DNA of 64,000 bases, taken from assembly GCA_015493615.1 (NCBI GenBank), contig WGCV01000062.1, positions 1-64,000 of the forward strand, written 5' to 3'. Below are positions 15,947 to 24,954 of this stretch, in pieces. Positions within the stretch are counted from its first letter, which is position 1. Each line of letters opens with the position of its first letter. The notes below the pieces were generated by a model. It saw only the letters and a program-made list of their open reading frames with translations, searched no databases and was not told where the DNA came from. The stretch comes from Melioribacteraceae bacterium. GTDB taxonomy: Bacteria; Bacteroidota; Ignavibacteria; Ignavibacteriales; Melioribacteraceae. Position numbers and translations under genes: made by a program.

Positions 15947-16597
15947 ATGTCTAAAAAAAATAGAAATAAGAATAAAAACGAACAGCCCGAGAAAAAGAAG
16001 AAAGGTTATACCGGACTTAATAAAAAACAGCGAAGCCGCGTTTACACTGCTGCATTTATAATTATCATAGGATTATTTATTATCCTGAATAACAGCGACG
16101 GCGCGCCCGATCACGGACCTTATCCGCCGCATTACAAAGTTGAAAACGGAAAAATGCTTAAGCTTTCCGATTACAGAGGTAAAGTAGTTGTGATTGACTT
16201 TTGGGCGACTTGGTGTCCGCCTTGCCGGAAGGGAATTCCCGATTTAATTGAACTGAAGAAGGAATATAAAGGGAAAGATTTCGAAATAATCGGCGTCTCT
16301 TTGGACAGAGTTACGCGAGGAGGGAAAACCGCCGAAGATGTAATTCCGTTTATGGAGAAGATGGGAATAAACTATCCGATAGTTTGGGGCACGCTTCAAA
16401 CGCCTCAGGCGTTCGGAACTGTACGAGCAATTCCCACAACATTCTTCCTGGATAAAAATGGAAAAGTCAGAAAGAAAATAGAAGGTTTGGCAAGTCTGCA
16501 AACATTGGAAAGCGAAGTTGACTTCCTTCTTTCGGAGCCGATGATTAAGGACTTTAAGGATTCTGTTCCGGATTTTGAACTTCCTCTTGTAAAATAA
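15947..16597 (+). CDS. TlpA/ResA-like membrane-anchored thioredoxin
   Basis: 216 residues: a very basic N terminus (1-32), one membrane anchor (about 33-48), then a thioredoxin domain with the motif FWATWCPPCRKG (Cys90, Cys93). The AIPTTFFLDKNGKV cis-proline segment is also clear. Such proteins reduce disulfides in the periplasm, for example during cytochrome c maturation. It is the last gene of the DUF6132-DUF1858-tlpA operon. A second mobile-element family follows directly. Confidence 0.9.
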   Translation: MSKKNRNKNKNEQPEKKKKGYTGLNKKQRSRVYTAAFIIIIGLFIILNNSDGAPDHGPYPPHYKVENGKMLKLSDYRGKVVVIDFWATWCPPCRKGIPDLIELKKEYKGKDFEIIGVSLDRVTRGGKTAEDVIPFMEKMGINYPIVWGTLQTPQAFGTVRAIPTTFFLDKNGKVRKKIEGLASLQTLESEVDFLLSEPMIKDFKDSVPDFELPLVK

Positions 16598-16620
16598 TTT
16601 TTTGAACAATTTAAATTAAT

Positions 16621-16847
16621 CCCAAAATTGTCATTATGCTAAAAATCCCTAATGACCGCCTTTAGGGAAAAGTTAGGAAAAAATCGCGTAAGAAAATCTT
16701 ACATTCTATTTGTAGCACAGTCCGCCGCGGCGGACTGTGGATTCAGCGTAACGTATGTTTTCGCAGATTGCAAGCAATCTACGCTACATAAAAAGCGTTT
16801 TGTAATTCTATTTTTTCTGGCAAAAATATTCTAATGACAATTTTGGG
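16621..16847. mobile_element. MITE-like element, family B, complete copy
   Basis: 227 bp bounded by perfect 16-bp terminal inverted repeats, CCCAAAATTGTCATTA (16621-16636) and TAATGACAATTTTGGG (16832-16847). The flanking 5-mers are identical, TTAAT at 16616-16620 and 16848-16852, which marks a target duplication. The interior has palindromes CAGTCCGCCGCGGCGGACTG and AGATTGCAAGCAATCT but no convincing gene. It fills most of the gap between the tlpA-like and DUF1460 genes. Confidence 0.85.
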
Positions 16848-16861
16848 TTAATGATAAATAA

Positions 16862-16886
16862 GCTGTTCTGCGGAGCAGCCTTTTTT
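16862..16886 (+). terminator. Hairpin terminator, probably bidirectional
   Basis: GCTGTTC-TGCG-GAGCAGC (16862-16879) forms a 7-bp stem with a 4-nt loop and is followed by C and six T residues. On the minus strand it lies just after the DUF1460 stop codon and is followed by a T-rich stretch, so it may end both the rightward tlpA transcript and the leftward dnaB unit. Confidence 0.65.
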
Positions 16887-17763
16887 ATTTTCCTTCCGGA
16901 GGTAAAATTCTCGCTACCATAATTCCCGTTTGATGTTTATGCGATTTAATATATTCGGAAAGCGGCAAAGAAGAAATTTGAACTTTTTGCCCTACGTTAG
17001 GAGCGTGCAGGATATGTATTCTGCCGTCGTTCATTCTGATAGCAATCGCGGTGTGCGAAATATCCAGCCCGGGAATGTCGGTAGTTATTCCGAGAATATC
17101 TCCGGAGATTATTTTATTCTCGCATTTCTCAATTGATTCCTGCGGGATGAAAAAATAATGCCTCCCGCTGATTTCAGATTCAATGTTTTCAATTGAATCA
17201 ACATAAGCGGGATGTTTTCTCAGCTCAGGATACGCGCCGGAATGAGAACTCATAAAGTTAATCTTTTTCGTGTAAGGAACGCCGCCGATTTTTCCGGTAA
17301 CATCTTCTATTATTTCTCTCCGTGAAAGATCGTAAATCCAATCTGAAAAATAATGCAGCCGGGATGTCCAGCCCGATAATTTACCGTCGCGGTAGCGGAG
17401 AAGCTCGATTTCATTAATGTACTTCTCAAAGCTATAATTATTCTCTTTTATTAATCGGGCTATGGCGAGTGAAGATTCGATAAATGTGTAGCAATCCAAT
17501 CCGGAGAGATGAACTTTTACGATTTCCGTATCGGGCGTTTCGATTGTGTGTGAGGCGTAGGGCGTTCCGATAAACGATTTTGCAACTTCTATAAATACTT
17601 TGTTAATCGGTAATCCGGAAAGGGAATCGGCGCGAGCAAAACGGAATTTACTCAGACAAACCAGACTGTCGCTTTTTTCGTACGCGTTTTGCGAAAAAGT
17701 TATTGTGGAAAAGAGGAGTAAAAAAAGTACGAGTTTAGAAAGGAATATTCTTACCGGCGTCAT
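16885..17763 (-). CDS. DUF1460 family N-acetylmuramoyl-L-alanine amidase-like protein
   Basis: 292 residues with a signal peptide (about 1-25). The catalytic-type Cys91 is in LSGLDCYTFIESSLAIARL, and the partner His lies in DISHTAIAIRMNDGRIHILHA near residue 236. Conserved WIYDLSRREIIEDVT and SSHSGAYPELRKHPAYVD segments match DUF1460, an NlpC/P60-related fold acting on peptidoglycan fragments. It is exported and its start overlaps the end of dnaB by 29 bp, so it is the last gene of the leftward yicC-dnaB unit. Confidence 0.85.
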   Translation of the reverse strand: MTPVRIFLSKLVLFLLLFSTITFSQNAYEKSDSLVCLSKFRFARADSLSGLPINKVFIEVAKSFIGTPYASHTIETPDTEIVKVHLSGLDCYTFIESSLAIARLIKENNYSFEKYINEIELLRYRDGKLSGWTSRLHYFSDWIYDLSRREIIEDVTGKIGGVPYTKKINFMSSHSGAYPELRKHPAYVDSIENIESEISGRHYFFIPQESIEKCENKIISGDILGITTDIPGLDISHTAIAIRMNDGRIHILHAPNVGQKVQISSLPLSEYIKSHKHQTGIMVARILPPEGK

Positions 17764-19192
17764 TGCCTTCCTCTATCTGGGGCGGAACGTCTTTGTACTC
17801 CAGCGAGCGATTTTCAAATCGGGCGTATTCTTTCATAAACTGAATAGGAACAACGCCTACAGGACCGTTACGCTGTTTGCCGATAACAATTTCGGCGTAA
17901 CCTTCGGTCGAATCGCCGTCCTGCGTCTGTGTGATTCCGTAAACCTCGGGACGGTAAAGGAAGAGGACAACGTCGGCGTCCTGTTCAATGGAGCCGGATT
18001 CGCGCAAGTCGGAAAGCATCGGACGTTTGTCATGGCGCTGTTCAACCGAACGGTTTAACTGTGCAAGAGCGACAACGGGAATATTCAATTCTTTAGCCAG
18101 AGCTTTAAGGGACATTGAAATTGAAGAAATTTCGCGTTCGCGGCTTTCCATTTTCGAAGAGGACGTCATAAGCTGCAAATAGTCGATTACAATCATTTCA
18201 ATTCCGTGCTCCACTTTCATTCTTCGCGCTTTGGCTCGTATTGCCATTACGTTTTGTCCGGGAGTATCGTCAATGTAGATAGGGGCTTTCTGCAATTTGT
18301 GAACCGTCTTACTGATTTTCTGTCCTTCTTCGGCTCTGAATTTTCCCGTACGAATACTGTGCGCGTTAATTCTCGATTCGGCGGAAATTAATCTTGTTAC
18401 AAGCTGAATTGTTGACATTTCAAGACTGAAAACCGCAACCGGCTTGTTCTTTTCAACCGCGGCGTTTCTTGCGATTGAAAGCGCAAGAGCGGTTTTACCC
18501 ATCGAAGGACGAGCCGCAATAATAATCAAATCCGATTTTTGAAAGCCGCCGAGCATATTGTCGAGTTCGTAGAAACCTGTTGGCACCGCAAATGATGATA
18601 AATCCTTATGATGAATCGCCTCAATATAATCCAGGGTTTCGGGCACCGCTTTATCCATCCCGACGTACGATTCCTTTAATCCTTCTTCGGCAATCGCGAA
18701 GATTGTTTTTTCCGTTTCGTCGAGAATGTCAAAAACATCTTTGTTTGAGATAAACGCCTTTTCAGCCATTTCGATTGAGCTTTTTATTATTTTGCGAAGA
18801 ATCCATTTTTCCAACACGATTCTTGCATTGTAAGCGACATTGATTGCCGAAGTGATATCCTGCGTAAGTTCGTTAAGATAAATCGGCCCGCCGATTTCGT
18901 CAATCACTTCCATTTTATCAAGCTCTTGAAAAAGCGTTACTACATTTACAGGTTGGTTATCTTCAAAAAGATGAACCATTCCTTCAAAAATTTTCTGATG
19001 TCGTTCGTCGTAAAAGTTTTCCGGTTTTAAAACCTCAAACGCTTTGGAAATTGCGTCCGGTTCCAAAAGCATCGCGCCGAGTACTTCCTTCTCAGCGTCA
19101 ATGGCATTGGGCATTTCCCGCTTTCGGAGTTTTTCGAGAGTCTCTTTTTCTCTGCGCTCTTTCAATATTTGATTATAATCTCTTTTAGGCAT
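17735..19192 (-). CDS. dnaB: Replicative DNA helicase DnaB
   Basis: 485 residues. The N-terminal domain (about 25-130) begins with PNAIDAEKEVLGAMLL. The RecA-like C-terminal domain carries Walker A RPSMGKTALALSIA (near 210), IVIDYLQLM for Walker B, and the conserved SDLRESGSIEQDADVVLFLYRPE motif. It is the replicative fork helicase. There is no intein and the length is normal. The start overlaps the upstream uracil-DNA glycosylase gene by 8 bp and the 3' end overlaps the DUF1460 gene by 29 bp, indicating a tightly packed operon. Confidence 0.96.
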   Translation of the reverse strand: MPKRDYNQILKERREKETLEKLRKREMPNAIDAEKEVLGAMLLEPDAISKAFEVLKPENFYDERHQKIFEGMVHLFEDNQPVNVVTLFQELDKMEVIDEIGGPIYLNELTQDITSAINVAYNARIVLEKWILRKIIKSSIEMAEKAFISNKDVFDILDETEKTIFAIAEEGLKESYVGMDKAVPETLDYIEAIHHKDLSSFAVPTGFYELDNMLGGFQKSDLIIIAARPSMGKTALALSIARNAAVEKNKPVAVFSLEMSTIQLVTRLISAESRINAHSIRTGKFRAEEGQKISKTVHKLQKAPIYIDDTPGQNVMAIRAKARRMKVEHGIEMIVIDYLQLMTSSSKMESREREISSISMSLKALAKELNIPVVALAQLNRSVEQRHDKRPMLSDLRESGSIEQDADVVLFLYRPEVYGITQTQDGDSTEGYAEIVIGKQRNGPVGVVPIQFMKEYARFENRSLEYKDVPPQIEEGNDAGKNIPF

Positions 19193-19946
19193 CTCCGCTT
19201 CCGGCTTTTACTTTTTCGTCATACATTTTGCGGAATTTCTGAACGTCTTCCCAAACGGGGCGTTTCCAGTTCGGATTACGCAAAAGCGCAGCCGGATGGA
19301 ATGTAGCCATCATCGTTACTCCGTGAAATTCATGAACACTCTCGCGGAGCTTTGTAAGAGACTCGTTAGCGCCGAGAAGCGTATTGGCGGCTATGCGCCC
19401 GAGGCATAAAATCATTTTCGGTTTAATCAAATCAATCTGTTTAAGCAGATAAGGCATACACGCAGCGCGCTCTTCCGGTTTCGGGTCGCGGTTTTTGGGA
19501 GGACGGCATTTCAAAATATTGGCTATGTAAATTTCCTCTCTTTCAAGATTAATCGCCTTTAAAATATCGTTAAGCAATTTTCCGGCTCGCCCGACAAAAG
19601 GAACGCCCGCTTTATCTTCTTCGGCGCCCGGCGCTTCGCCTATCAGCATAATATCCGCGTCGGGATTGCCCGCGCCGAAAACAAACTTCGTTCTCGTATC
19701 GCCCAAAGGGCAAAGTCTGCATCCTTTAATTTGATTGTAAAGTTCATCCAAACTTTCAGAATTCATAAAATCCCCGACGGGAACAACCGTTTCAGGCTCC
19801 GGAGCTTGAGCGGCGGAGCGTTGAATATTTTCGGTAATTTCTTTTTTCTTCACTTTTACCTTTACGGATTGATATAACAAATCCCCGAAAATCTCCTTTT
19901 GATTTTCAAGGGAATTAACTGCAAGTTTGGTTATTTCATCAGACAT
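19185..19946 (-). CDS. Uracil-DNA glycosylase, family 4 type (Fe-S)
   Basis: 253 residues: a roughly 70-residue charged N-terminal extension, then the family 4/5-type UDG core. The core has CRLCPLGDTRTKFVFG (first two cluster Cys), IGEAPGAEEDKAGVPFVGRAG, IANILKCRPPKNRDP with another Cys, and a later Cys in ERAACMPYLL. The C-terminal MMATFHPAALLRNP carries the conserved HPA motif. It removes uracil from DNA. It sits between rpoZ and dnaB in the leftward operon. Confidence 0.92.
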   Translation of the reverse strand: MSDEITKLAVNSLENQKEIFGDLLYQSVKVKVKKKEITENIQRSAAQAPEPETVVPVGDFMNSESLDELYNQIKGCRLCPLGDTRTKFVFGAGNPDADIMLIGEAPGAEEDKAGVPFVGRAGKLLNDILKAINLEREEIYIANILKCRPPKNRDPKPEERAACMPYLLKQIDLIKPKMILCLGRIAANTLLGANESLTKLRESVHEFHGVTMMATFHPAALLRNPNWKRPVWEDVQKFRKMYDEKVKAGSGDA

Positions 19947-19956
19947 CTTAAAGATA

Positions 19957-19980
19957 AAGCTCCGTTGAAGAAACGGAGCG
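19957..19980 (-). terminator. Small hairpin between rpoZ and udg
   Basis: On the minus strand, CGCTCCGTTTCTTCAACGGAGC forms a stem (GCTCCGTT with AACGGAGC) followed by TTTATCTTT. It lies just after the rpoZ stop codon and before the udg start. The T-run is interrupted, so it could be an attenuating rather than a complete terminator. Confidence 0.45.
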
Positions 19981-19985
19981 TCTAA

Positions 19986-20279
19986 TTAAAACTCTTCGGT
20001 TCTGTATCTGAATTTAATTTCGCCGTTTATCAGTTCGTTTAAGGCGCGAACATGAGGTTTATCCTTTTTCTCCATCTCAAGAGAAAACTTCAAGAGTTCC
20101 GGGTTTCCTCTGTCTTCAAATTCATCGTCAAATTCGGCGGAAATACTTTTGACATGTTCGAATTCAATTTTAATTTCGTCGTTTATGATTCTGGCTCGCT
20201 TTGCGGCGACAACAGTTGCCTCATAAACATTGTTTGTGTACTTTGTTAATTTTTCCTGATCAATAGGATGAATTCCCAT
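19986..20279 (-). CDS. rpoZ: DNA-directed RNA polymerase omega subunit
   Basis: 97 residues from the ATG at 20279, chosen because GAGAGG lies 5 nt upstream; a GTG two codons earlier at 20285 is the alternative. The sequence GIHPIDQEKLTKYTNNVYEATVVAAKRARIIND matches the omega N-terminal region that clamps beta prime. The rest is acidic and charged as in Bacteroidetes-type omegas, ending LNELINGEIKFRY. It follows gmk in the operon, the common gmk-rpoZ order. Confidence 0.88.
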   Translation of the reverse strand: MGIHPIDQEKLTKYTNNVYEATVVAAKRARIINDEIKIEFEHVKSISAEFDDEFEDRGNPELLKFSLEMEKKDKPHVRALNELINGEIKFRYRTEEF

Positions 20280-20281
20280 TA

Positions 20282-20845
20282 TCACCTCTCTATTTCTTTT
20301 AATATAATTTCTTTCGCTTCTTTTTTTGCTCTTTCAAGTTCGTCATTTACGACTAAATAATCAAACTTTTCTTTAAATCCCAATTCCATCTCTGCGCGCA
20401 GAATTCTTTTTCTGAAATCTTCCTCGGTTTCCGTATTCCGTTTTGCGAGACGATTCCGGAGTTCCTCCATACTGGGGGGCGCAATAAAAATTGTTACCGC
20501 ATCGGGATATTGTTTCTTAATCTCCAAAGCTCCTTTAACGTCAAGCTCGAGGAGAATATTTTTCCCTTCGTTCAAATCTTTTTCAACCACGTCGCGGAGC
20601 GTGCCGTAATAATAATCATAAAATTCACCCCATTCGATAAACTCGTTATTTTCGATTTTCTTTTTAAATTCCTCTTCGGTAATAAAAAAATAATCTTCCC
20701 CGTGTTTTTCATTTGCGCGGGCTTTACGCGTTGTGGCGGAAACCGAAAATTTTAACTCCGGCAAAATATTCAGCAAATATCTTACTATTGTTGTTTTCCC
20801 GGTACCGCTCGGCGCCGAAAAAACAAATAACTTCCCCTTTTTCAT
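20282..20845 (-). CDS. gmk: Guanylate kinase
   Basis: 187 residues. The P-loop is APSGTGKT (11-18). Guanylate-binding motifs SATTRKARANEKHGEDYFF and EWGEFYDYYYGT follow, then LLELDVKGALEIKKQYPDAVTIFIAPPS and the lid region. It phosphorylates GMP to GDP. The stop overlaps the rpoZ ribosome-site region, and the start lies 2 bp after yicC. The length is within the normal range. Confidence 0.95.
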   Translation of the reverse strand: MKKGKLFVFSAPSGTGKTTIVRYLLNILPELKFSVSATTRKARANEKHGEDYFFITEEEFKKKIENNEFIEWGEFYDYYYGTLRDVVEKDLNEGKNILLELDVKGALEIKKQYPDAVTIFIAPPSMEELRNRLAKRNTETEEDFRKRILRAEMELGFKEKFDYLVVNDELERAKKEAKEIILKEIER

Positions 20846-20847
20846 TC

Positions 20848-21723
20848 TTACTCAATATTTTGAATTTGTTCTCGAATCTTCTCCAGTTCTTCCTTTATCG
20901 CCAGCGCTTTGTAGGAAATATCGGTGGAGATTGATTTACTGTTTATTGTATTTGCTTCTCTGTTCATTTCCTGAACTATAAAGTTAATTTTTTTCCCGAT
21001 TTCTTTTCCGTTATTCAGAATATCCCGGAACTGTTTTATGTGGCTTTTCAATCTAACGATTTCTTCCGAAGTATCGTATTTTTCCGATAGAAGAGCCAGC
21101 TCGACGCTCAGTCTGTCGTCGTATTTTGAAAAATCGGCGACAAGCTCTTTGGCGCGTTCTTTTAATTTGTCAAAATATTCATGAACCGAAGAAGTTAAAA
21201 GTTTTTCAATTTCGTTTACGTTTTCTTCAATAAACAGAAGGCGTTCAAGCATATCGTTTTTAAGTTCTTTTCCCTCTACGGCTCTCATTTCGTTCATCTT
21301 TTTTAAAGCGTCCAAAACAACGGATTCGATTTCGGAGTATTCCTCATCCGTAAGCTCAACCATGTCGTCCATAAAAAAGTGCTGTAAACTGAGTAAGTGT
21401 TCAATAGTTATTTCATCTTTAACGCCGGAAATAGATTTTATCCGCTTGAGGAGGTTCAAGGTTGTTTCAAGTCCGGCTTCGTTGAACGCGCTTATGTCGG
21501 CTCCGGAATCGTTAAGTTTAAGCGAGATAGTCAGATAAACCTTTCCGCGCGTTACTTCCTTTTTTACAAGGTTGCGCAATTCAAACTCTCTGCTGTAAAG
21601 CTCTTTCGGCAACCGCAGCGATAAATCGGAATAGCGATTATTTAAACTTTTTGCTTCAACTTCGACTTCATATTTTGAGACTGTTTTGCGGGATTTTCCG
21701 TATCCCGTCATACTCCGAATCAT
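20848..21723 (-). CDS. yicC: YicC family endoribonuclease-like protein
   Basis: 291 residues, beginning MIRSMTGYGKS as in nearly all YicC proteins. The C-terminal DUF1732 part carries SEKYDTSEEIVRLKSHIKQF and GKKINFIVQEMNREANTINSKS, which are highly conserved. YicC from E. coli is reported to be an endoribonuclease. It is the first gene of the leftward unit yicC-gmk-rpoZ-udg-dnaB-DUF1460, and yicC-gmk is a common bacterial pair. Confidence 0.94.
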   Translation of the reverse strand: MIRSMTGYGKSRKTVSKYEVEVEAKSLNNRYSDLSLRLPKELYSREFELRNLVKKEVTRGKVYLTISLKLNDSGADISAFNEAGLETTLNLLKRIKSISGVKDEITIEHLLSLQHFFMDDMVELTDEEYSEIESVVLDALKKMNEMRAVEGKELKNDMLERLLFIEENVNEIEKLLTSSVHEYFDKLKERAKELVADFSKYDDRLSVELALLSEKYDTSEEIVRLKSHIKQFRDILNNGKEIGKKINFIVQEMNREANTINSKSISTDISYKALAIKEELEKIREQIQNIE

Positions 21724-21801
21724 AACCTTTTTCCTAAAAAAAATTGACTTTTAAAATAAACAAATAAGTTCGATTTTCAAAGGAATGAAATTCCCAAAAC
21801 T

Positions 21802-21833
21802 TTTGTGAAAATTTTACCGCTATTTTATCTTTG
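21802..21833 (+). promoter_or_regulatory. Bacteroidetes-type promoter for the saccharopine gene
   Basis: TTTG (21802-21805) and TATCTTTG (21826-21833) are spaced 20 nt, matching the TTTG/TAnnTTTG pattern of the primary sigma factor in the Bacteroidetes group. The start codon at 21949 lies about 115 nt downstream, leaving a leader with no obvious structure. Confidence 0.65.
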
Positions 21834-21948
21834 CGGCGGATTTTCCCGAATTATCTTGCATCGGATTAATTTAAATGTGGAGAATTCTTTCCCCTCTATT
21901 TATATTATAAATCTTGATTAAAATTATTATTGAAAAATGAGGTTACTT

Positions 21949-23247
21949 ATGGAAAAACTTGTTGGATTAAGAAGGGAAGATAAGAATATTTGGGAAAGAA
22001 GAGTTCCTCTTACGCCGAAACACGTTAAAGAATTAAAAGATAAAGACTATATTGAATTTATTGTTCAGCCCTTTGAAAGAAGAGCGTTTGCTGACGATGA
22101 GTTCAGAGAAGCGGGAGCGGAGATTGATGAAAATATAAATCGCGCTCCTTTTATTTTTGCAGTGAAAGAAATTCCGATTAATCTGTTGGATGAAAATAAA
22201 ACTTACATGTTTTTTTCGCATACGATTAAAGGGCAGTCCTACAATATGCCTCTGCTGCAGAAGCTGCTTGATTTGAACTGCACATTAATTGATTATGAAG
22301 AAATTAAAGATGAACGGGGACGCCGGCTTGTTTTCTTCGGGCGTTTTGCCGGACTCGCGGGAATGATTGACGCGCTTCATATTTACGGAGAGCGGTTAAA
22401 GTATCTCGGTTACGAAACGCCTTTCCTGCATGTTAAGCCTTCCTACTCATACGGCGATGTTAATCATGCAAAAGAAGATGTTCAAAAGCTCGCAGACGAA
22501 TTAAAGACTTCCGATTTGCCGGATGAATTTGCTCCTTATATTGTAGGGTTTACTGGTTACGGAAATGTTTCCAAAGGCGCGCAGGAAATATTGGATATTT
22601 TGCCCGTTGAGGAAATTGCGCCGGATGAAATTCAAAATGTCGTGGATGAAAAAAGAAAGGGAATCTTTAAAGTTGTTTTTAAGGAGGAAAATATGGTTGA
22701 GCCGAAGGATAAATCGCAACCGTTTGAACTTCTCGATTACTACAAGAATCCCGAAAAATATTCTCCGATATTTGAAAAATATTTAGTTAATCTTTCCGTC
22801 CTGGTTAACGCGGTTTATTGGGATGAAAAATATCCGAGGATTGTCAGTAAAAAATTCCTAAAGGAAAATTACGGTAAAATGCGTTTGCAGTTAATTCAGG
22901 ATATAAGCTGCGATATTAACGGCGGAGTGGAAATAACTTATAAAGCGACAGAACCCGACGTTCCCGGATATGTCTATAATCCGAAAGATGATTCGTTCAC
23001 GGATGGGTACGAAGGAGAAGGAGTTGTAAACTTAGCGGTTGACAATCTGCCGACCGAATTACCGAAAGACAGCTCCGTCGCATTCGGCGACGCTCTTGAG
23101 CCATTTGTGCCGGGCATTGTAAACGCAGATTATGAAAAAAGTTTTGAAGAGATAAATCTCCCGCCCGAAATTAAACGGGCAGTTGTTGTTTATAAGGGAG
23201 AGTTAACTCCGGACTATAAGTATCTAAACGAGTTTTTAAAAAAATAA
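21949..23247 (+). CDS. Lysine-ketoglutarate reductase (saccharopine-forming) domain protein
   Basis: 432 residues from the ATG at 21949, which has a GAGGT site upstream; four codons earlier an in-frame ATG overlaps that site. The N-terminal part (GLRREDKNIWERRVPLTPKHVKEL, FFSHTIKGQSYNMPLL) and a Rossmann segment (VGFTGYGNVSKGAQEILD) match the LKR half of animal alpha-aminoadipic semialdehyde synthase. It condenses lysine with 2-oxoglutarate to saccharopine. The saccharopine dehydrogenase half is not fused here. The ALDH7-type gene downstream supports lysine degradation. Confidence 0.85.
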   Translation: MEKLVGLRREDKNIWERRVPLTPKHVKELKDKDYIEFIVQPFERRAFADDEFREAGAEIDENINRAPFIFAVKEIPINLLDENKTYMFFSHTIKGQSYNMPLLQKLLDLNCTLIDYEEIKDERGRRLVFFGRFAGLAGMIDALHIYGERLKYLGYETPFLHVKPSYSYGDVNHAKEDVQKLADELKTSDLPDEFAPYIVGFTGYGNVSKGAQEILDILPVEEIAPDEIQNVVDEKRKGIFKVVFKEENMVEPKDKSQPFELLDYYKNPEKYSPIFEKYLVNLSVLVNAVYWDEKYPRIVSKKFLKENYGKMRLQLIQDISCDINGGVEITYKATEPDVPGYVYNPKDDSFTDGYEGEGVVNLAVDNLPTELPKDSSVAFGDALEPFVPGIVNADYEKSFEEINLPPEIKRAVVVYKGELTPDYKYLNEFLKK

Positions 23248-23276
23248 TTGTTGTTATAAACGGGACTTTATCTTTG
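23248..23276 (+). promoter_or_regulatory. Candidate promoter for the ALDH7-like gene
   Basis: TATCTTTG (23269-23276), identical to the -7 element of the upstream gene, is preceded by TTG (23248-23250) at 18 nt. The ATG at 23358 is about 80 nt downstream. The ALDH gene may thus have its own promoter in addition to read-through. Confidence 0.5.
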
Positions 23277-23357
23277 TCGAATAACATTATTTAAGTTAAA
23301 GAATGAAGTTTCGGGTAAATTCAGAAATTAATCAAATAAAAAATAAGGAAGAGAAAA

Positions 23358-24890
23358 ATGGATTTCTTAAAAGAATTAGGAATTGAAGAAAAGAACTTCG
23401 GTTCTTCAACCGGTCTTGACTGGGTTACGACAACCGACGCCGGCGAGCTGAATATTTATTCTCCGGTTGACGGAAAATTTATCGCAAGCGTTTACCTTGC
23501 ATCGAAAGATGATTACGATAAAATCGTTGAAAAATCACAGGAAGCTTTTAAGTACTGGAGAACAGTTCCCGCGCCTAAGAGAGGCGAGATTGTGCGCCAA
23601 ATAGGTTTGGAACTGCGGAAATATAAGGAGCCGCTCGGTTCGCTTGTCTCCTACGAAATGGGAAAATCTCATCAGGAAGGTTTGGGCGAAGTTCAGGAGA
23701 TGATTGATATTTGTGATTTTGCGGTCGGTCAGTCTCGTCAGCTTTACGGTTTTACGATGCAGTCGGAAAGACCTCAGCACAGAATGTACGATCAGTATCA
23801 TCCGCTCGGTATCGTCGGAATTATCACTGCGTTTAACTTTCCTGTCGCGGTTTGGGCATGGAACGCAATGCTCGCAACAGTAGCCGGCGACGCAAATTTA
23901 TGGAAGCCTTCTTCTAAAGTTCCTCTTTCCGCAATTGCGGTTCAAAAGATTATTGCAAATGTAATTAAGGAAAATAATTTACCGGAAGGTTTGTTCTCGC
24001 TTGTTGTTGGAAAAGGTTCTTCAGTCGGCGAAAAATTATTAAACGACGAAAGAATTCCGCTGGTATCGATAACCGGCTCGATTGATATTGGACGCCACGC
24101 CGCCCAGACTGTCGCAAAACGTTTCGGTAAAACTATTCTTGAACTCGGCGGAAACAATGCAATTATCATGACACCGGAAGCCGATTTGAAAATGGCGATT
24201 CCGGCAATCGTTTTCGGCGCCGTTGGAACCGCGGGTCAGCGCTGCACCACAACGAGAAGATTAATTGTTCATGAAGATATTTACGATAAAGTTAAAAATT
24301 CGTTGATTGACGCTTACTCGAAATTAAAAATCGGCAATCCGCTTGACGAAAACAATCACGTTGGTCCTCTTACCGATAAAGCCGCTGTCGCTTTATTTAA
24401 AGACGCGCTTAAACGCCTTGAAAAAGAAGGCGGAAAAGTTCTTTTCGGCGGCGAAGTTCTTGAAGGCGAAGGTTACGAATCAGGTTGTTATGTACGCCCC
24501 GCATTGTGCGAAGCGGAAAATCATTATGAAATCGTACAGGAAGAAACGTTCGCTCCGATTCTCTATTTGATTAAATACAAAGGCGATGTTAAAAACGCGA
24601 TTGAACTTCACAACAATGTGGTGCAGGGATTATCGTCCGCAATCTTTACAAATAATTTGAGAGAAGCCGAGATGTTTCTTTCGGCTGAAGGTTCGGACTG
24701 TGGAATAGCTAACGTTAACATCGGCACTTCCGGAGCGGAAATCGGCGGAGCTTTCGGCGGTGAAAAACATACCGGCGGCGGAAGAGAGTCAGGTTCGGAT
24801 GCTTGGAAAGCTTATATGAGACGCCAGACAAATACAATCAATTACGGAACGACTTTGCCGCTTGCACAAGGGATTAAGTTCGATATTTAA
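23358..24890 (+). CDS. Aldehyde dehydrogenase, ALDH7A1-like (aminoadipate semialdehyde dehydrogenase)
   Basis: 510 residues. The catalytic Cys296 lies in [17 protein letters not shown], a signature of the ALDH7/antiquitin branch. The general-base Glu is in [12 protein letters not shown], and the [14 protein letters not shown] and [15 protein letters not shown] segments also match ALDH7. In animals this enzyme oxidises 2-aminoadipate 6-semialdehyde. Placed 110 bp after a lysine-ketoglutarate reductase, it most likely completes lysine conversion to aminoadipate. A GGAAG ribosome site precedes the ATG. A hairpin terminator (24908-24942) follows. Confidence 0.9.
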   Translation: MDFLKELGIEEKNFGSSTGLDWVTTTDAGELNIYSPVDGKFIASVYLASKDDYDKIVEKSQEAFKYWRTVPAPKRGEIVRQIGLELRKYKEPLGSLVSYEMGKSHQEGLGEVQEMIDICDFAVGQSRQLYGFTMQSERPQHRMYDQYHPLGIVGIITAFNFPVAVWAWNAMLATVAGDANLWKPSSKVPLSAIAVQKIIANVIKENNLPEGLFSLVVGKGSSVGEKLLNDERIPLVSITGSIDIGRHAAQTVAKRFGKTILELGGNNAIIMTPEADLKMAIPAIVFGAVGTAGQRCTTTRRLIVHEDIYDKVKNSLIDAYSKLKIGNPLDENNHVGPLTDKAAVALFKDALKRLEKEGGKVLFGGEVLEGEGYESGCYVRPALCEAENHYEIVQEETFAPILYLIKYKGDVKNAIELHNNVVQGLSSAIFTNNLREAEMFLSAEGSDCGIANVNIGTSGAEIGGAFGGEKHTGGGRESGSDAWKAYMRRQTNTINYGTTLPLAQGIKFDI

Positions 24891-24907
24891 TTCAAAAGTA
24901 ATATTTC

Positions 24908-24942
24908 TTAAACCTCCAAGGTTTTTAAAACCTTGGAGGTTT
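24908..24942 (+). repeat. 35-bp palindromic repeat, copy 1 (also terminator)
   Basis: AAACCTCCAAGG-TTTTTAAAA-CCTTGGAGGTTT, continuing into a T-run to 24946. It is identical over 35 bp and in the same orientation to 25622-25656. Together the two copies bracket the mazEF module. Lying just after the ALDH7-like gene, it can act as its terminator, and read from the other side it lies just after mazF. Confidence 0.85.
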
Positions 24943-24954
24943 TTTTCAAAGCGG

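Noticed and set aside
16652-16834. 60-codon open frame inside the family B element
   Set aside because: Low complexity, no ribosome site, and it consists of the element's palindromes. Not a transposase.
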